64,000 nt of DNA from JANYHF01 sp963732765 (GTDB taxonomy: Bacteria; Pseudomonadota; Alphaproteobacteria; Rhizobiales; Hyphomicrobiaceae). The translations under genes and the position numbers were made by a program. The notes under the pieces were generated by a model. That model worked only from the letters and a program-made list of their open reading frames with translations, was not told the origin of the DNA and made no database searches. The stretch spans positions 310,001 to 374,000 of the forward strand of contig CAVTAS010000010.1 in NCBI GenBank assembly GCA_963732765.1, written 5' to 3'. Shown piece by piece: positions 1 through 8,031 of this stretch; the stretch's first letter is position 1, and every line of letters starts with the position of its first letter.

Positions 1-540
1 CGTCGCGGAGCCGTCGTTTGTGATGGTGCAGATCGTTGGCGTTGTCGAGGTGTAAGTGGTGACAGCCAGTTTCGAACTGGCTGCTGCCGACATTGGCCCC
101 ACCGTACCGCCAAAGGCGATGGCGGTCATACCGTTCGGCATCGAAAAGCTGATGGTCTGATTGGCTTTGCTGATCGTGAATGTTTTTACAACCTGATCTG
201 CGGCGCTGAAGTTTCCGGCGTCGGCGGCCTGATTGATGTTGATCGTGCAGGTGCCAACAGAAATGATCGTTACGTCGATAGTCTGAGGGCTGCGGCCTGG
301 TCCAGTCGTGCTGCAAACTGATGTAGTCGCTGAGCTGTAAGTAATGTCAGTTACAGTGTTGTCGGAACTCGCGGTAAGCGAAACATTGGCGGGATTGCCC
401 GCCGAAACGGTTGAGGGCCAGGTGATGTTGGACGGCGTCGATACGGTAAGGATCGACTTCGGGTCGGCCGCATGCGCTGGCCCGTTGAACAGCGCCACAC
501 TGCAGATTGCGGCCAGTGCGATCTGACGAAAATACCGCAT
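1..540 (-). CDS. Secreted Ig-like repeat protein, N-terminal part (cut by window edge)
   Basis: The frame opens at ATG 540 on the minus strand and is still open at base 1, so only 180 residues are visible. The start has a strong purine-rich ribosome site (GGGGGAAGAG) directly upstream. Residues 1-24 form a signal peptide ending in a PAHA/AD cleavage site. The remainder is Thr/Ser-rich beta-type sequence with regularly spaced cysteines and the linker pattern TFTISKANQTISF, which is typical of tandem bacterial Ig-like domains in large exported or cell-surface proteins. One full Ig-like unit (about residues 25-130) and part of a second are present. It lies 57 bp downstream of the broken small exported gene and in line with the giant adhesin, so the three may be co-transcribed. 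The final function is unknown; the exported Ig-like nature is well supported. Confidence 0.75.
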   Translation of the reverse strand, partial: MRYFRQIALAAICSVALFNGPAHAADPKSILTVSTPSNITWPSTVSAGNPANVSLTASSDNTVTDITYSSATTSVCSTTGPGRSPQTIDVTIISVGTCTININQAADAGNFSAADQVVKTFTISKANQTISFSMPNGMTAIAFGGTVGPMSAAASSKLAVTTYTSTTPTICTITNDGSAT

Positions 541-597
541 CTCTTCCCCCAAAATTCAATCAGTCCGTATGCTTCGTTGCACGCAGCGCCCTGCGCG

Positions 598-1206
598 CTA
601 CGGCGTGGTCTTCTTCGGCTTTGGCTTCGGCTTGGCTGCAGGCGCTGGTGTCTTTTCCGCCGGAGCCGGCGCAAGCGTCCCCGCCGCCGGGTCAGGCACC
701 ACGGTGCGGACCTGGATGTCGGCCAGCCGCCAGGCGTTGTTGGCCGGCTGGAAGGCGAGTTCAAAAGCGATACGCTGCGGCTTGGTCGGGTAGAACCCGG
801 CCACATGCAGCACGTTGTCCGGGCCCATCCTCGGCGGCCCAAGCAGGATGGGTGCGAACAAGAGCGCCGGGCTGATGTCGATGCCCTGGGTGCGGAACGC
901 GCTGAAGTTCTGCGCCAACTTGTCGACCGGATTGGCGGCGCGGAAGGCTGGCGAGCCGAGCGCAAACAGCACGGAGTAGTCGCCGGTCAGATTGGAGAGG
1001 CTGAGTGCAGCCACATGCAGCTAAATCATCAGCGTCAGCTTGGCGTTGTCCGGGATCGGAACATTGGCAACCGGCGCCACGGACTCGGCAGCAGGCGCCG
1101 GCGCGGCGTCTTCCGACGTCGCCATTTGCGTCCAGCCAAACGACACCGCCACCGCAGCAATGCTTGCCACCGCCAACAGTCGGGTGAATGTCTTCATCGT
1201 CATCAT
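598..1206 (-). pseudogene. Small exported protein interrupted by an in-frame amber codon
   Basis: Two open segments in the same frame, 1206-1024 and 1020-598, are separated only by TAG at 1021-1023. The first carries a start (ATG 1206 behind AGGAG) and an N-terminal signal-type hydrophobic stretch. The second has a continuous globular region with the pattern LSLSNLTGDYSVL ... FRAANPVDKLAQNF, then FYPTKPQRIAFEL and a Pro/Lys-rich tail. This resembles a family of small exported alphaproteobacterial proteins in which this Asn-Leu-Thr-Gly helix is continuous with the preceding residues, so the stop falls inside the domain. A CAG-to-TAG change (Gln to stop) is the simplest explanation. A restart at GTG 1014 would make a 138-residue product without signal peptide. 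The gene lies 33 bp downstream of the adhesin. Function unknown. Confidence 0.6.
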
Positions 1207-1239
1207 GCTACGCTCCTATGCGACCTGTACGGATTGTTC

Positions 1240-4200
1240 TTACTTCCAAGTCCATTGCGCGCCGACGCGGGCGGCAGCCACGTTTCCAGACGTGTACCCT
1301 TCGTAATATGAGGTGCCGATCGACGCGGACGCATCGATGGCGATGCGGTCCGACTGGCCGATGCAGTTGCGGCAGAGCACCCCAACCGCGCTCAGGCCAT
1401 AGGCATTGGCGACCTTGTCGAAATGGCCGTAGCCAACCCGGACGCCGAAGTTGTCGTCCGAGGACAGCGCTGGCGCTTGCATGGCCATCGACATGGCGAC
1501 ACCAGCATCGACACGCGCGATCTTGATGAACATCGCGCCGCCGTCGGTGGCGAGGTTGCCTGCCGCGTCCGTCGTAGTCAGCTCCAGCGGGCCGACCTGG
1601 CGGGCGCGGCTCTCGGCCGAAGACACACCCGGCGTTTGATAGGTATAACTCGTATTGCCGAGCACCACCTGGTTCGAGGCCGTTGCGGTTGCGCCGGCGC
1701 CAATCGCATAGGAGTTGGTAAAGCCCGCCCCCACCGTGGCGCCATTGCCGATGGCGATGGCGTTGACGCCCTCCGCTGTTGCCCCGTCGCCCATAGCGAC
1801 GGTGTTGGCGCCGCTAGCTGTCGAGCCGTTGCCAATGGCGATGGAATGAACGCCGGACGCAGCGGTATCGGCGCCGATGGCGATGGTGGACGCGTTGCTG
1901 GCGGCCGCGCGCGGGCCGACTGCCATCGAGTCAATGCCCGACGCGACCGAAAGCACGCCCAAGGCCAAAGCCTGGTTGGCCGATGCGGACGATGCGCTGC
2001 CGATCGCGATGCCCTGCGCCGATCCCACAGAGACTGAGCTGCTGTCGCCAAGGGAAATGGAGCCGGCGGTGTTGGCTTGCGCCGCATTGCCTGCCGCCAA
2101 CGCGCCCTGCCCATTGGCCAGCGAGAGATTGCCGAAAGCAATGGCGCCTTGCCCGGTCGCCGTGTTGTCCGCGCCGATAGCGACAGCGCCCGTGCCCATC
2201 GCGATGTTGGGATCGCCCAGCGCCACCGCGCCGTTGCCAATCGCCTTGTTCTGCTGACCGATGGCCACCGCGCCATTGCCGTTGGCCTCGGTGCCAGCAT
2301 CGCCGATGGCGACCGCGCCAATACCGCCTGATACCGTGGATGATCCGCCCGCGAACGATCCGGGTCCGGCGCTGGCGAGCACGGTTGCGCCGTGGCCAAT
2401 GGCCGTGGTCGAATCAGCTTCGGCTGTCGCCTCGTCGCCGACCGCTGTTGACGAGATGCCGGTGGCCTTGGCTTTGGTGCCGAGCGCCACCGCGTTGGTG
2501 TTGTCGGCGACGGCGTCCGCGCCGATTGCCGAGCCGCCGGTGCCGGCCGTCTTGTTGGCGTTGGCCTTGGTGCCGATGGCGAGCGAATTGACCTGGTTGG
2601 CTGCCGCGCCATCGCCCACCGCCGTGGCCGAGGCGCCATCCGCCAGCGCAGCAACGCCGAAGGATTGGGAGTTCGCGCCATTGGCGATGGCTCCGGCGCC
2701 GATGGCCGAGGCGAGTTCTCCGGTCGCCTGCGAACCGACGCCCAGGGCGATCGTGTTGGTGTTGTTGGACAACGCATTCATGCCAACCGCAAATGCGCCC
2801 TGCCCGCTGGCCGCCGCGAACGTGCCGATGGCGACGGCGTGATTGCCCGACGCCTGGGCCGTATCACCGTAGGCTGCGGCCGCGTCACCAGTCGCAGCAG
2901 AGCCCGCGCCAACCGCGATGGCATTTTCCCTGATCGCGAGTGACCGCAGGCCGACGGCGAAAGCCCCCTCGGCGCTGGCAATGGCGTAGGCGCCTTGCGC
3001 AATCGCAAAGTTGCCCGAAGCCTGCGCGGTGTCGCCGATCGCCATGGACGACTGGCCGTCCGCCACCGTGCCGGCGCCGAGGGCGACCGTGTTGGTATTG
3101 CCGGACGCAGCGTTCTTGCCGACCGCGACCGAACCCTCGCCACTGGCATTGGCGTTGGCGCCGTTGGCCAGGGCATAGTCCCGGCTGGCTTGCGCCCCGT
3201 CCCCCAGGGCTTGCGACGACACGCCGGTAGCGGCGGAATTGGCGCCGAGCGCGACCGCGTTGGTTTGGGTGGCCTGGGCATTCGAGCCGGTTGCCGTCGA
3301 GCCGGCGCCGCTGGCATTGGCATTCGCGCCGCTGGCCAACGCGAAGTCGCCGGTTGCCGTTGCGGCATCGCCGATGGCGGTCGCCGACGAACCGGACGAC
3401 TGGGCCGCCGCGCCGATCGCAATGGCGTTGGTATTGCTGGAGAGCGCATTCATGCCGACCGCGAAAGCGCCCTGGCCGCTGGCGATTGCATTGACGCCGT
3501 TTGCGATCGAGAAGTCGCCGCTGGCGGCAGCGCTATCGCCTGTCGCAGTGGCCGACAGACCGGAGGCGGCCGCATGCGAGCCGAGCGCCAGAGATCCTGA
3601 ATTGGTCGCGCTCGCCGATTGTCCAAAAGCGGCCGAATTCTCTCCGCTGGCAGATGAATTGGCGCCGCTGGCGACCGAATTGCTTCCCGTCGCCTGGGCT
3701 TTGTCGCCCACTGCGACTGCCGACAGTCCCGATGCGCCGGCGTCCGCACCGATGGCAACGGTGTTGGTGTTGCCCGACGCCGCGTTCTGACCGATGGCGA
3801 TGGCGCTCTGACCTGTCGCGCTCGAGGACGTGCCACTGGCCACGGCGTTGTCGCCGGTAGCCTGGGCGCCATCGCCGACCGCCGTCGCCGAAACACCGGA
3901 CGCGGTGGAATTGGCGCCAAGGGCAAGCGTGTTGTCGTTCGTGGACAGAGCGTTCAAGCCGACGGCAAATGCGCCTTGTCCGGTCGCAATTGCGTTGGCG
4001 CCGCTCGCCAATGAGTTCTCACCCGTCGCCTGAGCGTTTGCGCCGATGGCGGTGGCTGAAAAGCCCGAGGCGAAGGTGCCGTTACCCAAGGCGAGTGTGC
4101 TGTCGTTGATCGACCAGGCATTGTTGCCGACCGCGACCGAAGCCACTCCGCTCGCCAAAGCGCCCGCGCCATTGGCGAGCGATTGATCGCCGTTGGCCTG

Positions 4201-7200
4201 TGCGCCATCGCCAACTGCCGCCGACGAAACGCCGCTTGCCGCCGCACCGTTGCCTAGCGCAATCGCGCTTTCGCTCGCGGATGACGCATTGCGCCCGACT
4301 GCAACAGCGTTCAATCCGCTCGCGGTCGCGTTGGCGCCATTGGCCAAAGCGTAGTCCTCGGTTGCCTTGGCGCTGTCGCCCACTGCCGACGCCGAGACGC
4401 CGGACGCTAGCGCATTCGCGCCCAGAGCAACCGTGTTGGCGTTGGCGGCCGACGCGTTGGCGCCTGACGCTACGGCGCCTGACCCGCTGGCCACGGCGTC
4501 AGCGCCGCTGGCGAGCGCGAAGTCGCCGGAAGCCTGCGCCCCATTGCCCAAGGCCGTCGCCGATGTTCCGGTCGCTTCCGCGTTCGCACCGGCGGCGAGT
4601 GCGTTGGTGTTGCTCGACACCGCATCGGCGCCGACGGCCACAGCACCCTGACCGCTCGCGCTGGCGCCGGCGCCTGCCGCAATGGCAAGATCGCCCGCAG
4701 CTGCCGCGCCATCGCCCGTCGCGGTTGAGGACACGCCGGTCGCTTCGGCGTTCGAGCCTAGGGCCAGTGCGCCGGTGTTCGTTGCCGACGCTGATTGGCC
4801 GACGGCCGCGGAATTCGCTCCGCTTGCGGATGCATTGACGCCGTTGGCGAGAGAGTTGTTACCGGTGGCTTGAGCGCTGTCGCCCAGCGCGACCGCAGAG
4901 GACCCCGAAGCGCCAGCGTCGGTGCCGATGGCGACTGTGTTGGTGTTGCCGGAAGCCGCGTTCTGGCCGATGGCAAGGGCGCTCTGCCCAGTGGCGACGG
5001 CGGACGTGCCGGTGGCGACCGCATTGTCGCCGGACGCCTGCGCGCCATCGCCGACGGCCGTCGCCGAAACGCCAGACGCGGACGAATTGGCGCCGAAGGC
5101 CACGGTGTTGTTGTTCGTGGACATGGCATTCAAACCAACGGCGAACGCACCTTGTCCGGTCGCTATGGCGTTGGCGCCGCTGGCCAAGGAATTGTCACCT
5201 GTGGCTTGTGCCCCGTCGCCAATCGCGGTTGAGGATAGGCCCGAGGCGAACGTGCCATTGCCCAGGGCGACTGTGCTGTCGTTGATCGCTGCAGCATTGT
5301 TGCCCAGTGCGCTTGAACCGATCCCGCTGGCGTTTGCTCCCGCGCCATTGGCCACCGACTGGTCGCCGTTGGCCTGCGCGCCATCGCCAATCGCCGACGC
5401 CGAAGTCCCCAACGCCGAGGCGTTGTTGCCGAGCGCAACAGTGTTTTCAGCCGCTGCTGTCGTATTGCGGCCCATGGCCACTGCGTTTTCGCCGGTTGCA
5501 GAAGCGTTGGCGCCACTGGCCACCGAATAGTCGCCCGTCGCAAGAGCGCTGTCGCCGACCGCCGATGCCGAGACGCCAGACGCCAATGCATTCGCGCCCA
5601 GCGCAACTGTGTTGGTGTTGATGGCCGAGGCGCTGGCGCCTTGCGCCACAGCACCAGACTGGCTGGCGATGGCATTGGTGCCGCTCGCCACTGCGAAGTC
5701 GCCCGATGCCTGCGCTCCATCGCCCAATGCCATCGACGACGTGCCGGTCGCTTGCGCGCTGGTACCGACCGCGAGGGCGTTGGTGTTGTTCGAAAGCGCG
5801 TTTGCGCCGATGGCCAAGGCCCCCTGCCCGCTGGCCACGGCGCTGGAACCGGCCGCCAGCGCGTTGTCGCCCGAGGCTTGCGCGCCATCGCCAATTGCCG
5901 ACGCCGACGAGCCGGTAGCTGTCGCGCTGTTGCCCATGGCAATGGTGTTCAGGTTGGTGGCCGACGCCCCCCTGCCGGTCGCGATTGAGCCTTCCCCGCT
6001 CGCCGAGGCATTCGGGCCGCTGGCGATAGACCCCGTGCCGGAGGCGGTCGCGTTGGTGCCGGTCGCGATGGAATTGTCGCCTGCGGCAACCGCATTGTCG
6101 CCGACGGCGATCGCCGAGAGCCCGTCAGCCTGGGCATGGTTGCCCAACGCCGTGGCATTGGTGTTGCTGGCGATTGAGTTCTGGCCAACGGCGATCGATC
6201 CAACACCACTGGCATTGGCGTCGACACCATTGGCCAGCGAATTGTCGCCGCTCGCCTGCGCACTGTCGCCGACTGCAGTCGAGGACGCGCCTGCGGCCGT
6301 CGCCTGGTTGCCGAACGCCGAAGAATTGGTGCCTGTAGCGATAGAGTTATAGCCGTTCGCCGTGGCGTTCGTGCCGTTGGCCGTTGCAAAAGCACCGGTT
6401 GACGTCGCGCCGTCGCTGCTGGCGCTGGCTTGATCGCCGGTCGCCGTGGCGCTCACGCCAGTGGCGGAGGCCTGATTGCCCAGCGCCGTCGCGCCATCCT
6501 GCGACGCATTGGCCCCATTGCCGACGGCGCTGGCGTTGACGCCGGTTGCCGAAGTGCTGAGACCAAGCGCCGCCGATCCCGCCATTGATGCATTGGCGCC
6601 GTTGCCGATGGCCATCGCCGAGGCATCGCCTGTCTCCGCCTGCGCGCCACCCTCGCCGGCGCCCGAAAGCGCGCCGCCACCGAGCGTGATGCCGCTGGAA
6701 TAGGTTGCCCCGCCTGGGTCGCCGATGATGATGCCACCGCCGACAAACGAGCCACCCTGCGCCACTGCGAGCGAATTGGTGTTGGTCGCGCCGTTAACGT
6801 TCAAATCGCCGACGACGGCCAGATTGTTCTGAAAGATCGAGTCGCCAGTGACGTCGACGCCACCGCCCAGCACCTGAACTGTGCCGAGAAACTGCGCATC
6901 GCAATTGGGCACGCTGGCCTGCTTGATGGCGATTTCGTTGGTGAGTTTTTGGTTTTCTGTCTGTTTCACAGAATTCGCGGCGGCGAATCCGTCATTGACC
7001 ACACTTGCAACGTCGATGGCGTCGGCAACCATCAAAGCAACGAACGCGGCAGCGGGTGTGGGGTTGGCAAAGCCAACCTCAGTCGCCATCAGGGCCACGC
7101 CCAGAACGTCAGCGGCGATATGCGCTACCGTTGAAGCACCCGACAGTGCGACACCCGCGATTTCATGGTCGTTGGATACGCCGCTCAAACGCAGAGCCTC

Positions 7201-7419
7201 GGCATCGGTCGCAAGCGAGAATTGCGTCAGTTGTTCGACGCACGCGGCGCTGGTTGTGCTGGAAGTCTGAGTATTCGACGGCGTGTATGCCGCAGGCGTT
7301 TGCGGAGCGGAGTTTGGCGTCGTAGAAATGTCGCCAGCCGCGTACGCAACACCCTGTGCCGTAATGAGCAGCGCAGCCGCGCAAGTCGTCAGCGTCAGTT
7401 TTTGCGTAAATTTCTTCAT
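1240..7419 (-). CDS. Giant YadA-like trimeric autotransporter adhesin
   Basis: This 2059-residue protein has a signal peptide (residues 1-27, MKKFTQKL... ending VAYA). Residues about 28-180 are an Ala-rich, partly hydrophobic domain containing two cysteines. Residues from about 265 to 1930 are an almost unbroken array of 14-residue YadA head repeats (consensus GxxAxAxGxxSxAx), the left-handed beta-roll unit of trimeric adhesins. The C-terminal ~100 residues match a YadA-type membrane anchor (AGVAMSMAMQAPALSS, then GVRVGYGHF, ending in WTWK), which trimerises to make the outer-membrane pore. I see no long coiled-coil stalk between head and anchor. An unusual CxxC pair (Cys2016/Cys2019) sits in the anchor. 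The family mediates attachment or autoaggregation; the ligand here is unknown. ATG 7419 is chosen because it begins the signal peptide. Confidence 0.93.
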   Translation of the reverse strand: MKKFTQKLTLTTCAAALLITAQGVAYAAGDISTTPNSAPQTPAAYTPSNTQTSSTTSAACVEQLTQFSLATDAEALRLSGVSNDHEIAGVALSGASTVAHIAADVLGVALMATEVGFANPTPAAAFVALMVADAIDVASVVNDGFAAANSVKQTENQKLTNEIAIKQASVPNCDAQFLGTVQVLGGGVDVTGDSIFQNNLAVVGDLNVNGATNTNSLAVAQGGSFVGGGIIIGDPGGATYSSGITLGGGALSGAGEGGAQAETGDASAMAIGNGANASMAGSAALGLSTSATGVNASAVGNGANASQDGATALGNQASATGVSATATGDQASASSDGATSTGAFATANGTNATANGYNSIATGTNSSAFGNQATAAGASSTAVGDSAQASGDNSLANGVDANASGVGSIAVGQNSIASNTNATALGNHAQADGLSAIAVGDNAVAAGDNSIATGTNATASGTGSIASGPNASASGEGSIATGRGASATNLNTIAMGNSATATGSSASAIGDGAQASGDNALAAGSSAVASGQGALAIGANALSNNTNALAVGTSAQATGTSSMALGDGAQASGDFAVASGTNAIASQSGAVAQGASASAINTNTVALGANALASGVSASAVGDSALATGDYSVASGANASATGENAVAMGRNTTAAAENTVALGNNASALGTSASAIGDGAQANGDQSVANGAGANASGIGSSALGNNAAAINDSTVALGNGTFASGLSSTAIGDGAQATGDNSLASGANAIATGQGAFAVGLNAMSTNNNTVAFGANSSASGVSATAVGDGAQASGDNAVATGTSAVATGQSALAIGQNAASGNTNTVAIGTDAGASGSSAVALGDSAQATGNNSLANGVNASASGANSAAVGQSASATNTGALALGSNAEATGVSSTATGDGAAAAGDLAIAAGAGASASGQGAVAVGADAVSSNTNALAAGANAEATGTSATALGNGAQASGDFALASGADAVASGSGAVASGANASAANANTVALGANALASGVSASAVGDSAKATEDYALANGANATASGLNAVAVGRNASSASESAIALGNGAAASGVSSAAVGDGAQANGDQSLANGAGALASGVASVAVGNNAWSINDSTLALGNGTFASGFSATAIGANAQATGENSLASGANAIATGQGAFAVGLNALSTNDNTLALGANSTASGVSATAVGDGAQATGDNAVASGTSSSATGQSAIAIGQNAASGNTNTVAIGADAGASGLSAVAVGDKAQATGSNSVASGANSSASGENSAAFGQSASATNSGSLALGSHAAASGLSATATGDSAAASGDFSIANGVNAIASGQGAFAVGMNALSSNTNAIAIGAAAQSSGSSATAIGDAATATGDFALASGANANASGAGSTATGSNAQATQTNAVALGANSAATGVSSQALGDGAQASRDYALANGANANASGEGSVAVGKNAASGNTNTVALGAGTVADGQSSMAIGDTAQASGNFAIAQGAYAIASAEGAFAVGLRSLAIRENAIAVGAGSAATGDAAAAYGDTAQASGNHAVAIGTFAAASGQGAFAVGMNALSNNTNTIALGVGSQATGELASAIGAGAIANGANSQSFGVAALADGASATAVGDGAAANQVNSLAIGTKANANKTAGTGGSAIGADAVADNTNAVALGTKAKATGISSTAVGDEATAEADSTTAIGHGATVLASAGPGSFAGGSSTVSGGIGAVAIGDAGTEANGNGAVAIGQQNKAIGNGAVALGDPNIAMGTGAVAIGADNTATGQGAIAFGNLSLANGQGALAAGNAAQANTAGSISLGDSSSVSVGSAQGIAIGSASSASANQALALGVLSVASGIDSMAVGPRAAASNASTIAIGADTAASGVHSIAIGNGSTASGANTVAMGDGATAEGVNAIAIGNGATVGAGFTNSYAIGAGATATASNQVVLGNTSYTYQTPGVSSAESRARQVGPLELTTTDAAGNLATDGGAMFIKIARVDAGVAMSMAMQAPALSSDDNFGVRVGYGHFDKVANAYGLSAVGVLCRNCIGQSDRIAIDASASIGTSYYEGYTSGNVAAARVGAQWTWK
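3541..5892 (-). repeat. Two tandem copies of a 1176-bp unit inside the adhesin head
   Basis: The head repeats are arranged in three levels. The basic unit is 42 bp (14 residues). Four units form a 168-bp row (56 residues) starting with GDGAQASGD-type sequence. Seven rows form a 1176-bp block (392 residues). Block one spans 5892 down to 4717, block two 4716 down to 3541, and rows resembling the start of a third copy continue from 3540. Marker words recur exactly 1176 bp apart, such as GNGTFASG (coding strand at about 5246 and 4070) and AIGQNAASGNTNTVAIG. The period divides evenly by 42 and 168, so the duplication preserved the frame and the beta-roll register. Confidence 0.85.
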
Positions 7420-8031
7420 TGCGCGGCGCGCCCCAAATTGCGGTCAGGTCAGGGCCGATGAGCCCTGAAAAAACGCACGGTGACGCAGCGATGGCGAAGT
7501 CACCACCAGAGGAAAATCAGACAACTGTTTTGATTTAGCGGCTGTCAGGACAGGTCGCGTTAACGCGCCAAATCCGTCTGCAGTCTGATCGCAATCCAGG
7601 ACGCCTCGGCGCACCGGAGTCTTCTGGCGTATTGGGTTCTGAGCGCAGTCATGTTCGTGAGCCCCCGCAAAATCACGAAAAGTTCCGTATTCACCTGCTC
7701 AGTCTCCCAGGCAACCAGCAAAAACTGCCTGAAGTCTTGTCGAATTGACAGGCGACGAATCAATCCGTTAACAAACAGTAAATGAACGCCACATGGGGTG
7801 TCCACGTGGAAGCCGATCCTGCAGGTGTGACAATTGTGGACAACGCCATTGCCGAACGGTCTAAGCGATCAACAGATTCCTGGCAGGGGCAGGCCAGACC
7901 GGAGATGAATTCCGTCGCTGGTTCACTCCAGCCAAACCGCCCCCAACGGGCGGCTTCCATTTCCCCGCAAGTTCTGATTTGAGCTAGCTCACGAGCTATG
8001 CACCGCTCAATCAAATACCAAAGGCCCGGTC
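7420..8031. other. Intergenic region between adhesin and prfC
   Basis: These 612 bp separate the divergent adhesin and prfC and should carry both promoters. The region is less GC-rich than its neighbours. It contains a perfect 12-bp palindrome, CGCGTTAACGCG, at 7556-7567. An 81-codon minus-strand frame (7560-7805) is open but has no recognisable family, so I do not call it a gene. No convincing sigma-70 promoter or tRNA was found. Confidence 0.5.

Noticed and set aside
1423..6352. Long antisense open frames across the adhesin (for example 1578-2777, 5163-5942, 5609-6352)
   Set aside because: They arise from the 42-bp periodic repeats, which stay open in several frames; they have no starts, domains or independent composition.
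1240..7419. Repeat array resembling CRISPR by regular spacing
   Set aside because: The period is 42 bp of continuous, in-frame coding repeats; there are no unique spacers between identical repeats.
7560..7805. 81-codon minus-strand frame between adhesin and prfC
   Set aside because: No recognisable motif, no ribosome site, and located where promoters of both divergent genes are expected.
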